Notes: generated from the sequence alone by a model not told the origin. Positions 8,114 to 15,796 are shown, counted from the stretch's first letter. The stretch is DNA of 24,692 nt from Clostridia bacterium (GCA_017509065.1 JAFWQM010000025.1:1-24692); one strand, 5' to 3'. A program made the numbers and translations.

Positions 8114-9222
8114 GGGCCTGTTCCTTCCTTCCCGGTTTTTTTACCGCGCGGGACACGGAAGAAAAACAGGATAAGCGTTACCGCCAGCGTGACCGGCCCG
8201 CGGAACATGGCGATCTGCGTCAGCGTTTCTGTGATTTCCGGCAGCGGGCAGGCGGCGCAGGGAACCAGAATAAGCAGCAGCAAAAGCAGCATAAACCCGG
8301 AGGGCTCTTTCTGATCCGGCAGCAGCAGCGCAGCGGCCTGGGTGACGTGGTAGTTGAGCGCCAGGAAAAACAGCAGCAGCACGCCCAGCGCTTCCATGCT
8401 CCACGCGGGAATGGAGGGGGTCATGTTGATGGCAAGCATCAGCTGCCAGCCCAGGGTTTCGCTCCGCGCCATGGTGCGAACCGGCATGAGCAGCACGCTG
8501 ACCAGCATGGTGCCGCATCCCGCCAATATGGACAGCAAGACTGGTTTCACAGCCGTGCTCTTTTTCGTCAGCATGGGGGAAAGGGCCTGGCTGTTCTGCG
8601 GCGTCAGCAGCGGCAGCGCGCAGCAGGACACCGCGCCGCACATCCACAGCGCGCCTTTGCCGATGCTTTCCCAGCCAAAACCCAGAATCGGGAAAAAATA
8701 GGAAGCGTTGCCGTAGGGAAGAGAAGTAACCAGGCCGTAACCCAGCAGGATCAAGATGAGCCATTTCAGAAAATGCCCGAGCCGGGCAAGCGCGTCCTCC
8801 CGTCTGCCGGTATTGGCCCAGGCAAGCGCCAGCGCGGTCAGCAGCGCCATTGCCCACAGACTGTGATCCGGCATGATGTTCGTCAGGATGGCGCACAGGC
8901 ATGTAAAAATCAGCTGGGCGTTGAACAGATGCAGCAGGGCGAAGAGGAAGGAAGCGGGCTTGCTCAGGTGCTTTTCAGTGCCTGAACTCCGGGCTGTTTT
9001 CCGCGCCAGGAACAGAAGCAGCAGGGCAAAGGGAACCGTCAGCAGGATGGAAAGATAACCCGGCGTGCTCACATGATTATAAATGTAAAGCGCCAGTCCG
9101 ATAAAAATCTGCGTGTAGACTGCCAAGCCGCACAAGGCGCAACGGTCCTGGGCCAGAGCCTGCCAGCGCTGGGCCTTCATTTCCTGAACACTGTGCACCT
9201 TTGTTTCTGTTTTTCCGATCAT
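8110..9222 (-). CDS. gerAB: GerAB family spore germination permease
   Basis: The 370-residue polytopic membrane protein has about ten hydrophobic segments starting near residue 28 and resembles the GerAB/APC-superfamily permease subunit. This subunit is thought to bind the germinant and work with GerAA in ion release from the spore. The gene lies between gerAA and gerAC with 4-nt ATGA overlaps on both sides, so all three should be translated together. It has no separate promoter and depends on the sigma-G promoter upstream of gerAA. Identification rests on size, topology and operon position, since this family is poorly conserved in sequence. Confidence 0.92.
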   Translation of the reverse strand: MIGKTETKVHSVQEMKAQRWQALAQDRCALCGLAVYTQIFIGLALYIYNHVSTPGYLSILLTVPFALLLLFLARKTARSSGTEKHLSKPASFLFALLHLFNAQLIFTCLCAILTNIMPDHSLWAMALLTALALAWANTGRREDALARLGHFLKWLILILLGYGLVTSLPYGNASYFFPILGFGWESIGKGALWMCGAVSCCALPLLTPQNSQALSPMLTKKSTAVKPVLLSILAGCGTMLVSVLLMPVRTMARSETLGWQLMLAINMTPSIPAWSMEALGVLLLFFLALNYHVTQAAALLLPDQKEPSGFMLLLLLLILVPCAACPLPEITETLTQIAMFRGPVTLAVTLILFFFRVPRGKKTGKEGTGP

Positions 9223-10748
9223 TTCTTTTCCTCGCGGGGATCATCCCAGGCGCGCATCATGCCCTGGACGCGCTCGATATGAAAGGGATTCGCGATGGCT
9301 CCGCGCAGCCGCTGCCGCCAGATGGGCAGGCGCAGCGTTCGGTCGGGGTTGGCGGGCCGCTTCGGGGCAATGGGGGAAAAGTAAGGCGCTTTGAGACTGG
9401 TGACGCCGAATGCCCTAAGCAGCAGGCAGAACAACGCCAGCGCCATGGCCGGATATCCGCCCGTTCCCGCCGCCAGCAGCAGAATCAGCTGCCCGATGCG
9501 CAGGGCCAAAGTCAGCGGAAAGGTCGGCGCTGCATAGCTTCCAAGGCCGCTCAGCGCGACCACGATCAGGATCAGTGGGCTGAACAGCTCCGCTTCCACC
9601 ACGGCCTGGCCTAAGATCAATCCGCCCACGATGGACAGGCTCGCCCCCAGCGCGCCGGGAACGCGCGTGCCCGCTTCGTTGATCAGGCTGAAAATGAGCA
9701 GCATGATGAGCATGGAGGGAAACAGCGACAGCGGCACCTTCGCCTGGCTTTCCACCACCGAGGTCATCAGCGACAGGCTCAGCCCCTCGGGGTGAAAGAC
9801 CGTCAGCGCGATGAACAGCGCGGGCAGCAGCAGGGAGATTATCATGCCGGAAAGCCTGAGCAGGCGCAGGAACGTCCCATATTGCCAGCGCATGGCGGTG
9901 TCGTCCGGGGCATGGAACAGATGCAGGAAACTGACGGGGAGCGCGAGCGCGGCAGGGGCGTTTTCCATCAGCAGAACGATCTGGCCTTCCGAAAGAAAAC
10001 TCACCGCCCTGTCAGGCCGCTCGGTACAGGCGGTCTGCGGCAGGAGGGCGAAGGGATCGTCCTCGATCAATTGCTCCAGCATCCCGATGCTGGACACATA
10101 GTCGATATTGCAGCCCTCCAGCCGCCGCCTGACTTCCTCCACGTTCTCCCGCCGGGCGATGCCGTCCAGAAACATCAGGCAGACGCGGGCGGGCACTTTA
10201 TTGCCTACTGTCATCGCTTCACAGATCAGCGCCGGCGTGCGCATCATGCGGCGGATGAGCACGGTGTTGTCCCGCAGGGATTCGGTGAATCCCTCGTGCG
10301 GCCCGGCGACCACGGACTCATTGATCGGCTCGGCGATGCCGCGCTTCACAAATCCCTTCATGTCCGCGATCAGCGCGCCGGGCATCGTGTCCACGATGAT
10401 CGCCGCATCGCCGCTGAACACGCGGCCGAGCACAGCGGAAGCCTGAAACGCGGGGGAGACGGAGGCAAGGGGAAGCACGGAGTTCATGAGATAGGTATCC
10501 AGCGGCGTATCAGCCGGGCAGGCTGCAGCGCGGAGCAAAGGCTCCATCAGAAAACGCTGCACCTGCCCGCTGTCCGTCAGCCCGTCCACATACAGCAGCG
10601 CGGCGGGATGGCCCAGCGCAGTAAACTCCCGCAGCACCACGTCTTCGCTTTTTTCGCTGTGGGCTGCTTCGCGCAGCAGGGGGATGCTCTGGCGGATATC
10701 CTCCGAAATCCCCCCGTCTCTCATGGGGCGCCATGCCGTGTCCGACAA
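9219..10748 (-). CDS. gerAA: GerAA family spore germination protein
   Basis: The 509-residue protein has an N-terminal soluble domain of about 290 residues followed by membrane segments, the GerA layout. Recognisable blocks include YVDGLTDSGQVQRFLMEPLL, the SEGQIVLLMENAPAALALP region, and FSLINEAGTRVPGALGASLSIVGGLILGQAVVEA. GerAA oligomerises and is proposed to form the ion channel of the receptor. Start: no ATG suits the N-terminus. A TTG at 10748 follows AGAGG at 8 nt and lies about 24 nt from the predicted sigma-G transcript start. The next in-frame ATG (10724) lacks a ribosome site. First gene of the ger operon. Confidence 0.94.
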   Translation of the reverse strand: MSDTAWRPMRDGGISEDIRQSIPLLREAAHSEKSEDVVLREFTALGHPAALLYVDGLTDSGQVQRFLMEPLLRAAACPADTPLDTYLMNSVLPLASVSPAFQASAVLGRVFSGDAAIIVDTMPGALIADMKGFVKRGIAEPINESVVAGPHEGFTESLRDNTVLIRRMMRTPALICEAMTVGNKVPARVCLMFLDGIARRENVEEVRRRLEGCNIDYVSSIGMLEQLIEDDPFALLPQTACTERPDRAVSFLSEGQIVLLMENAPAALALPVSFLHLFHAPDDTAMRWQYGTFLRLLRLSGMIISLLLPALFIALTVFHPEGLSLSLMTSVVESQAKVPLSLFPSMLIMLLIFSLINEAGTRVPGALGASLSIVGGLILGQAVVEAELFSPLILIVVALSGLGSYAAPTFPLTLALRIGQLILLLAAGTGGYPAMALALFCLLLRAFGVTSLKAPYFSPIAPKRPANPDRTLRLPIWRQRLRGAIANPFHIERVQGMMRAWDDPREEKK

Positions 10749-10779
10749 TCAGACCGCCTCTTTCCGTAAGCTTTTCTTT

Positions 10780-10809
10780 TATTATGCTGGGGAAATGAAA
10801 GACTTATAC
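10780..10809 (-). promoter_or_regulatory. Forespore sigma-G promoter of the gerA operon
   Basis: On the minus strand, GTATA (10809-10805) and CATAATA (10786-10780) are 18 nt apart. This fits the sigma-G consensus GHATR-N17/18-CATNHTA at every defined position. It is 31 nt from the gerAA TTG codon. Confidence 0.85.
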
Positions 10810-10890
10810 AGAGGAAAAGAAGCGTCCACCCAAAAACAAAATAAGCGCCTTGGCGCGAATGCATAGAAAAAACCGCGTATAACGGACAGA

Positions 10891-10985
10891 CGGAACCGCA
10901 GCACACGCCTAAGATGCTTACTGCTGCTTCCTTCCGGACCTGACAGGGTTCACACCGCAGCATCGCACGGGGCCCATTCGCCATA
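10891..10985 (-). ncRNA. ffs: Signal recognition particle RNA, small bacterial type
   Basis: The minus strand carries the invariant SRP RNA apical region: the GUGAACC strand and the CAGGUCCGGAAGGAAGCAGC segment with its GGAA tetraloop and asymmetric internal loop. Flanking arms pair (GAUGCU with AGCAUC, GCUGC with GCAGC). The RNA binds Ffh to target membrane and secreted proteins. The core is about 85-95 nt (about 10892-10976) with no Alu domain. Ends are approximate: the transcript probably starts near 10990 and stops near a T-run (minus strand, 10872-10867) after a weak GC-rich hairpin. Confidence 0.92.
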
Positions 10986-10997
10986 CACGGCTTTCAT

Positions 10998-11026
10998 ATT
11001 ATACCGTACTCGCCCGCAAAAAGCAA
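10998..11026 (-). promoter_or_regulatory. Promoter of the SRP RNA gene
   Basis: On the minus strand, TTGCTT (11026-11021) and a perfect TATAAT (11003-10998) have a 17-nt spacer. It points into the SRP RNA and is divergent from the GH13 promoter. Confidence 0.75.
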
Positions 11027-11043
11027 GCATTTTTATTTTTTCC

Positions 11044-11072
11044 TTTACAGGGCCGCTCCGCTGTGATAAGAT
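11044..11072 (+). promoter_or_regulatory. Promoter of the GH13 gene
   Basis: TTTACA (11044-11049) and TAAGAT (11067-11072) are separated by 17 nt, about 36 nt upstream of the GH13 ATG. Confidence 0.65.
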
Positions 11073-11108
11073 ACAGGTAAATACAACATCTGATAAGGAG
11101 GCGTTTCC

Positions 11109-12659
11109 ATGCCCGCGAAATGGCTGAAAGACACGGTATTCTATGAGATTTATCCCCAGTCTTTTTTCGACACCAACAAGGACGGCATCGGCGACATCAA
11201 CGGCATCATCGAAAAGCTGGACTACATCAAAGGTCTGGGATGCAACGCCCTGTGGATCAACCCCTGCTACGATTCCCCCTTCAAGGACGCGGGCTACGAC
11301 GTAAGGGATTATAAGAAGGTCGCTCCCCGCTACGGCACGAACAACGACCTGTACCGCCTCTTTGACCTGGCCCATCAGAAGGGCATCCGCGTGCTGCTGG
11401 ACCTCGTGCCCGGCCACACCAGCGAGGAACACGACTGGTTCAAGATGAGCTCCAAGGCAGAGCCCAACGAACTGTCCGGCCGTTACATCTGGACGAATCA
11501 CTGGATCAGAGGCTGCCGGAATATTCCCTACATCGGCGGGGAAGTGGAACGCGCAGCCACTTATCTGCTCAATTTCTTCAAGTGCCAGCCTGCCCTGAAC
11601 TACGGTTTCCTAAAGCCCGAGGAGCCCTGGCAGCAGCCCATCGACCATCCCGACGCCATCGCTACCCGAGAGGCGATCAAGGACGTGATGCGCTTCTGGC
11701 TCAGCCACGGCTGCGATGGCTTCCGCGTGGACATGGCTGCATCGCTGGTCAAGTACGACGACGAAAAGAAAACCGGCACCAGCGCCATTTGGCGCGATGT
11801 GCGCGAAATGCTGGATAAGGAATTCCCTGAAGCAGCTATGGTTTCGGAGTGGAGCGAACCTTGCCTGGCCCTGCGCTGCGGCTACGACATGGATTTTTAC
11901 CTCAGCCATTGGGGCAACGGCTATGAAAAGCTGATGCGCGAATACGCGGGCCACGATGCTTCCCAGCCCGACAACAGCTATTTCCGCAAGGATTCCGCCC
12001 ACGACATGACCCCCTTCCTGAACCAGTTCATGGACTGGTATCAGGATACCAAGGACCTGGGCTACATTTCCCTGCTCACCTGCAACCATGACACCGTGCG
12101 CCCCAGTTTCAACATGGACGTTACCGAACTGAAGCTCTGCTACGCCTTCCTGTTTACCCTGCCCGGCGTACCCTTTCTTTACTACGGCGACGAGATCGGC
12201 ATGCGCTACCAGCAGATTCCCACCAAAGAGGGCGGCTACTTCCGCACCGGCTCCCGCACGCCCATGCAGTGGACGGAAGGAAAGAACCTGGGCTTCTCCG
12301 AGGGCTGCGCGGACGCGCTGTATCTGCCCGTTGACCCGGCTGCCGACGCGCCAACCGTGGAAGCGCAGGAAAAAGACCCCGCTTCCCTGCTGAACACCGT
12401 CCGCGCCATTCTGGCGCTTCGCCATCAGGAGAAGGACTTGCAGGCTGACGCGGAACTGGAGATCATTTCCGCCGTGCCCGGCAGGCCCGTGGTCTACCGC
12501 CGGGGCGGCCTGCTGCTTGCTGTCAACGCGGCAGGGGAAGCCATGGATACCGGCGTGCACGCGGAAGGAAAGCAGGCTGTCTTTACGCTGGGAGAGGTGA
12601 AAACAGAGAATCAAAAACTGGTGCTGGGGCCTCAGTCCTTTGCGGTGCTGAAATCATGA
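11109..12659 (+). CDS. Cytoplasmic GH13 (alpha-amylase family) glycosidase
   Basis: The 516-residue protein has the (beta/alpha)8 GH13 core from FYEIYPQSFFDTNKDGIGD onwards and a C-terminal all-beta domain from about 430. Catalytic residues are visible: nucleophile Asp208 in GFRVDMA, acid/base Glu247 in VSEWSE, and the transition-state Asp328 in CNHDTVR. The first conserved region reads DLVPGHTS (98-105), with PG where V-N is usual, while its His103 is kept. There is no signal peptide, so it acts inside the cell on imported alpha-glucosides. Oligo-1,6-glucosidase-, trehalose- or maltose-type activity cannot be separated here. AAGGAGG precedes the ATG by 8 nt, and the gene has its own promoter and terminator, so it is monocistronic. 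Confidence 0.9.
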   Translation: MPAKWLKDTVFYEIYPQSFFDTNKDGIGDINGIIEKLDYIKGLGCNALWINPCYDSPFKDAGYDVRDYKKVAPRYGTNNDLYRLFDLAHQKGIRVLLDLVPGHTSEEHDWFKMSSKAEPNELSGRYIWTNHWIRGCRNIPYIGGEVERAATYLLNFFKCQPALNYGFLKPEEPWQQPIDHPDAIATREAIKDVMRFWLSHGCDGFRVDMAASLVKYDDEKKTGTSAIWRDVREMLDKEFPEAAMVSEWSEPCLALRCGYDMDFYLSHWGNGYEKLMREYAGHDASQPDNSYFRKDSAHDMTPFLNQFMDWYQDTKDLGYISLLTCNHDTVRPSFNMDVTELKLCYAFLFTLPGVPFLYYGDEIGMRYQQIPTKEGGYFRTGSRTPMQWTEGKNLGFSEGCADALYLPVDPAADAPTVEAQEKDPASLLNTVRAILALRHQEKDLQADAELEIISAVPGRPVVYRRGGLLLAVNAAGEAMDTGVHAEGKQAVFTLGEVKTENQKLVLGPQSFAVLKS

Positions 12660-12724
12660 TGTGATCCGAAAGCGCTGCCTGGACCTTCATGCATGATGAA
12701 TCATCTGGCAAATATATTTCCGGC

Positions 12725-12774
12725 TTTCAGCCGCCGCGGCAGTTTTTCGCGCCGCGGCGGCTGAAACTTTTTTT
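12725..12774 (+). terminator. Intrinsic terminator of the GH13 gene
   Basis: A perfect 16-bp stem (TTTCAGCCGCCGCGGC at 12725-12740 with its complement at 12751-12766) with a 10-nt loop is followed by a 7-T run at 12768-12774. Confidence 0.93.
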
Positions 12775-12830
12775 CAGGATGGAAAAAAATGGTTTGAACA
12801 AAAGCTGATCCTATCGGATTTTATAAAATA

Positions 12831-12844
12831 TGAAAATGTTTTCA
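12831..12844. promoter_or_regulatory. Possible cre-like operator
   Basis: TGAAAATGTTTTCA differs from the ideal CcpA cre half-site pair (TGAAAACGTTTTCA) at one central base. It is about 150 nt upstream of the HPr-like gene's -35 box, so it may serve that gene or be fortuitous. A LacI-family repressor site is the main alternative. Confidence 0.35.
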
Positions 12845-12894
12845 TTCGCCTGATTTCGCCGTTTTATGTCGTATCTGACCAATTGAAGCGTCAA

Positions 12895-12938
12895 AACCAC
12901 ATCATACATTGTATATATCTGAACCATATCATACATTG
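12895..12938. repeat. 17-bp direct repeat upstream of HPr-like gene
   Basis: AACCACATCATACATTG (12895-12911) and AACCATATCATACATTG (12922-12938) differ at one base and are 27 bp apart start to start. They sit in an AT-rich stretch 41-84 nt upstream of the -35 box and could be activator or repressor sites. The rest of the 12775-13098 stretch holds the promoter and operators listed separately and no credible gene. Confidence 0.7.
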
Positions 12939-12978
12939 CTCACAAATCGCTCTGAAAAAGACTGTACGCTTTGCCAAG

Positions 12979-13007
12979 TTGTATTTCCGCGGCGGCGGTG
13001 GTATACT
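12979..13007 (+). promoter_or_regulatory. Extended -10 promoter of the HPr-like gene
   Basis: TTGTAT (12979-12984) and TATACT (13002-13007) have a 17-nt spacer, with TGG directly before the -10 box (extended -10). The transcript would start near 13014. Confidence 0.7.
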
Positions 13008-13039
13008 ATGCCCGGCAAGTGAGAAGTGCTTGCCATCCG

Positions 13040-13055
13040 CCGGAAACGTTTCCGG
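13040..13055. promoter_or_regulatory. 16-bp perfect palindromic operator
   Basis: CCGGAAACGTTTCCGG is a perfect palindrome with the AAACGTTT core of LacI/CcpA-type sites. It lies about 26-41 nt downstream of the predicted transcript start, a roadblock position, and 44 nt before the HPr-like ATG. Confidence 0.55.
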
Positions 13056-13098
13056 AAATCAGAAAAGGAGATCGGTTCCTGTAAAGGAGATGAAAACC

Positions 13099-13365
13099 AT
13101 GATCATCCACATTCACGTTGACTCCATGAAAGCTGCGGAGAGGTTGAGCAGCATCTGCAAGAATTACGACAACGATTTCTTTCTTCGCTCCGAGAGATTC
13201 TGCATTGATCCCAAATCCACTTTGGGTATCATGGCGATGATGTATTCCGTGAGGAACCGGATGTTCCTGGATACCGGCGCGCTGAAGGAAGAGGATCTTG
13301 CGAAGTTTATGCAGGAGATTGACAGCTACCTCGTGAAAGAGGAAGAAACCGCTGTCGGACAGTAA
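13099..13365 (+). CDS. HPr-like protein without the phosphorylatable histidine
   Basis: The 88-residue protein resembles HPr in its second half: CIDPKSTLGIMAMM (from residue 35) matches the region around HPr Ser46, with Ser41 in the equivalent place. The His15 site of true HPr is missing from the N-terminal half, so it should not carry PTS phosphate. It may instead act as a regulator, like Crh, or have another role. Start: the ATG at 13099 has AAAGGAG at a 9-nt spacing, whereas the in-frame ATG at 13090 overlaps that site. A longer upstream reading frame is discounted because the promoter and palindrome fall inside it. The gene is alone and ends at a bidirectional terminator. Confidence 0.75.
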   Translation: MIIHIHVDSMKAAERLSSICKNYDNDFFLRSERFCIDPKSTLGIMAMMYSVRNRMFLDTGALKEEDLAKFMQEIDSYLVKEEETAVGQ

Positions 13366-13433
13366 CCGGCAATCAAGGGGCGCTCATTGCGCCTGATCAT
13401 CTCGACAGCCAGCCTTTCAGGCTTTCATATATC

Positions 13434-13475
13434 AAATCCCCGGCGGGCGTGCGATTCGCACCTGCCGGGGATTTT
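13434..13475. terminator. Bidirectional terminator between convergent genes
   Basis: AAATCCCCGGC pairs with GCCGGGGATTT around an inner GTGC/GCAC arm, followed by TTTT on the plus strand; on the minus strand the hairpin ends in a short T-run. It separates the HPr-like gene (plus) from the metallophosphoesterase (minus). Confidence 0.8.
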
Positions 13476-13495
13476 GCTTGCGCCGATTTACGGTC

Positions 13496-14368
13496 CTACA
13501 GTTCTTTTTTCATTGTGATCAGATGCATCTGGGGCTTTGCACCCAGACGCACCGGCAAACCGGAGGTGCCCACGCCGTTGCTCACCAGGAAATCAACGCC
13601 ATGCTCGTGATACCAGCCGGACAGGTATTTGCTTCGGTAAATGCTGGATGATTTGATGGCGCGGCCCATCACGGCCACCTGACCGCCGTGGGTGTGGCCG
13701 CAGAGGGCCAGCTGATAGAAAGGCCCGCCGGGCATGCTGAACGTCTCGGGCAGGATATCCGGCATATGGGGAAGAAACACGGTGTAATCCGCGCTCCGGC
13801 CGAGCGCGGCGGTTTTTTGCAGGTCAGGCTTCCCGCAGTAATAATCGTCGCAGGCCACGAACGCCATCCGGCTTCCTTTGCGCTCCAGGATCACGCCGTC
13901 GTTGACCAGCGGCGTCACGCCGTCCTCCCGCATGGCGGCCATCAGTTTATCCAGGTTTTCCTCCGGGGACATGCGGTCATGGTTGCCCATCACGCCCAGT
14001 ACGGCGGTCTTAGCCTGGAAACCCGGTTTCAATTCAAAAAACTGAATCGCGCTGTCAGAATTGACGGCATAGTCGCCGCCCAGCACAACCACATCTGCGT
14101 GCAGCTTGTTCACGCGCTGAACCAGGTCCCGCAGCCGCTCCTCCGGGAACAGGTCCCCGTAATGGATGTCGGAAAGATACGCGATCCGGAAGCCGTCGAA
14201 CCCTTCGGGTATTTTGGGCGACCAGTACAGTTCCTCCACCAGGTTCAGCTTTGACGCGGCATAAATCGGATAAAAAACAGGCCAGGCCGGCAGCTTGGCG
14301 ATCAGCTTTCCCAGCCAATGAATCCTGTGAGGCTGCTTCTTTTTCTCCCTGTTTACTTGTTTGGGCAT
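13496..14368 (-). CDS. YkuE-type metallophosphoesterase
   Basis: The 290-residue protein has all calcineurin-like phosphoesterase metal motifs in order: SDIHYGD (D-x-H, about 66-72), VLGGDY (GD), GNHDRM, FLPHMPD and GHTHGGQ. A basic N-terminus is followed by a weakly hydrophobic stretch (about 18-45) that could anchor or export it, as in YkuE, which is Tat-exported in Bacillus; no twin-arginine motif is evident here. Substrates of this subgroup are uncertain (phosphodiesters or UDP-sugar/lipid intermediates have been proposed). AAAGGAGG lies about 12 nt before the ATG. It has its own promoter and shares a terminator with the HPr-like gene. Confidence 0.88.
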   Translation of the reverse strand: MPKQVNREKKKQPHRIHWLGKLIAKLPAWPVFYPIYAASKLNLVEELYWSPKIPEGFDGFRIAYLSDIHYGDLFPEERLRDLVQRVNKLHADVVVLGGDYAVNSDSAIQFFELKPGFQAKTAVLGVMGNHDRMSPEENLDKLMAAMREDGVTPLVNDGVILERKGSRMAFVACDDYYCGKPDLQKTAALGRSADYTVFLPHMPDILPETFSMPGGPFYQLALCGHTHGGQVAVMGRAIKSSSIYRSKYLSGWYHEHGVDFLVSNGVGTSGLPVRLGAKPQMHLITMKKEL

Positions 14369-14403
14369 GATGCGACGCCGCCTCCTTTCCCTTCACTGCA
14401 TCC

Positions 14404-14432
14404 ATTTTACCATAATCTTTCCAATTTCGCAA
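14404..14432 (-). promoter_or_regulatory. Promoter of the metallophosphoesterase gene
   Basis: On the minus strand, TTGCGA (14432-14427), a 17-nt spacer ending in TGG (extended -10) and TAAAAT (14409-14404) lie about 36 nt before the ATG. Confidence 0.7.
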
Positions 14433-14465
14433 TCGTTCATTCCGGGCTGTACAGGGCTAACGCTT

Positions 14466-14672
14466 ACGAGATTTGATTACTGGGGGAAACCATTCTTTGC
14501 TGTCCGGGGTCTTCCGGCCTTTCCGGGGATACCACCCGGCCTTCACTGAAAATCATCCACTGGATGATTTTCCGGGCGTTGCGGCCCCTTCGCTGAAAAC
14601 CAGCCCAAGGGCAGGTTTTCCGGGTGCTTCGGCCCCAAAGAAGGTTTCCCCCAGGATTACCTAAATCGTAAC
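14466..14672. repeat. Element B: nested hairpin cluster with tandem ~47-nt units
   Basis: The outer stem is CTGGGGGAAACC plus TTCTTTG (14480-14499) paired with CAAAGAA plus GGTTTCCCCCAG (14636-14654), 19 bp with one bulged A. Short ATTT/AAAT and ACG/CGT pairs extend it outward. Inside are two full units of 47 and 48 nt (14541-14587 and 14588-14635). Each is CTTC-x-CTG, an 11-bp hairpin, then TTTTCCGGG...CGGCCC. Two shorter pieces (14495-14519 and 14520-14540) look like the same unit with the hairpin lost. The cluster fills the gap between the divergent metallophosphoesterase and galE promoters. No reading frame is credible. Confidence 0.85.
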
Positions 14673-14712
14673 CCGTGCTGCAACTTCGCGCCGCAGACGC
14701 CGTTTTTTCTCC

Positions 14713-14742
14713 TTGACAGAAAAGGGATTTCCTGTGTATTAT
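14713..14742 (+). promoter_or_regulatory. Sigma-A promoter of galE
   Basis: A perfect TTGACA (14713-14718) and TATTAT (14737-14742) are 18 nt apart, giving a leader of about 30 nt. It rules out the longer reading frame that begins at 14713. Confidence 0.85.
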
Positions 14743-14778
14743 ACAAACAGGCAACCAGCGATAAAAGGAGGGACGCAT

Positions 14779-15795
14779 ATGCGCGTACTATTGACCGGCG
14801 GCGCCGGATATATCGGCTCCCATACAGCCCTGTGCCTGCTGGAAGCGGGCCATGAAGTGGTGGTTCTGGATAACCTGGACAATGCCAGTCCCGAATCCCT
14901 GCGCCGGGTGGAAGAACTGACCGCAAAGAAAGCGCCGCTCGTGGTGGGCGACTGCACGGACGAAAAAGCCGTGAACGCGCTGTTTGAACAGTATCAGCCC
15001 ATTGACGCCGTGATTCATTTCGCCGGGCTCAAGGCCGTGGGCGAGTCCGTGGAAAAGCCGCTGAAATATTATCAGAACAACCTGGACGCCACCATGACGC
15101 TGTGCAAGGTGATGCCGAAGTTCGGCTGCAATGTGCTTGTGTTCTCCTCCTCTGCCACGGTGTACGGCACCAACCAGACCATGCCCCTGCGCGAAGACTT
15201 CCCCACCGGCTGCACCAACCCCTACGGCTGGACGAAGTGGATCAGCGAGCGTATTCTCACCGACGTGGCCAAGGCCGATCCCACCCGTTCCTTTATCCTG
15301 CTGCGTTATTTCAACCCCATCGGCGCGCATGAAAGCGGGACAATCGGGGAAGATCCTTCCGGCATCCCCAACAACCTGATGCCCTACATCTGCCAGGTGG
15401 CGTCGGGCAAGCTGGATCATCTGCGGGTGTTCGGCGACGATTATCCCACCCGGGACGGCACCGGCGAGCGGGACTATATCCACGTGATGGATCTGGCGGC
15501 GGGCCATCTGGCGGCGCTGGAATACGCGGTCAACAAAACCGGCGTGGAAATCTTCAACCTGGGCACCGGCACCCCCTACAGCGTGCTGGACATCGTGCAC
15601 GCCTTTGAAAAAGAAAACGATCTGAAAATCCCCTACGAGATCACCCCCCGCCGGGCGGGCGATATCGCCGTCTGCTATGCCGACGCCACCCGCGCTAAAG
15701 AGCTGCTCCACTGGGAAGCCAAGCGCGACCTGAACGCCATGTGCCGCGACGCCTGGAACTGGCAAAAGCAGAATCCCCGGGGATATGGAGAATAA
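14779..15795 (+). CDS. galE: UDP-glucose 4-epimerase
   Basis: The 338-residue short-chain dehydrogenase-type epimerase interconverts UDP-glucose and UDP-galactose with bound NAD, in the Leloir pathway and in supply of galactose for surface polymers. It shows the Rossmann motif GGAGYIG (7-13), the SSSATVYG block (Ser123-125), and YGWTK with Tyr149 and Lys153, the same positions as in E. coli GalE. RYFNPIGAHESG and the RDYIHVMDLA block are also typical. Length is standard. AAAGGAGG precedes the ATG by 8 nt. No galK or galT is adjacent, so the surface-polysaccharide role is at least as likely as galactose use. The GNAT gene follows with a 1-nt gap. Confidence 0.97.
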   Translation: MRVLLTGGAGYIGSHTALCLLEAGHEVVVLDNLDNASPESLRRVEELTAKKAPLVVGDCTDEKAVNALFEQYQPIDAVIHFAGLKAVGESVEKPLKYYQNNLDATMTLCKVMPKFGCNVLVFSSSATVYGTNQTMPLREDFPTGCTNPYGWTKWISERILTDVAKADPTRSFILLRYFNPIGAHESGTIGEDPSGIPNNLMPYICQVASGKLDHLRVFGDDYPTRDGTGERDYIHVMDLAAGHLAALEYAVNKTGVEIFNLGTGTPYSVLDIVHAFEKENDLKIPYEITPRRAGDIAVCYADATRAKELLHWEAKRDLNAMCRDAWNWQKQNPRGYGE

Positions 15796-15796
15796 G

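Noticed and set aside
10721..10984. Minus-strand reading frame of 87 codons
   Set aside because: It overlaps the SRP RNA and the gerA promoter and has no ribosome site.
12883..13098. N-terminal extension of the HPr-like reading frame
   Set aside because: It would span the direct repeat, promoter and palindrome and has no ribosome site; its repeated HIIHC peptide simply reflects the DNA direct repeat.
14541..14635. Possible CRISPR array
   Set aside because: The two units are contiguous without spacers, and each unit contains its own hairpin with different sequence; no cas gene is present.
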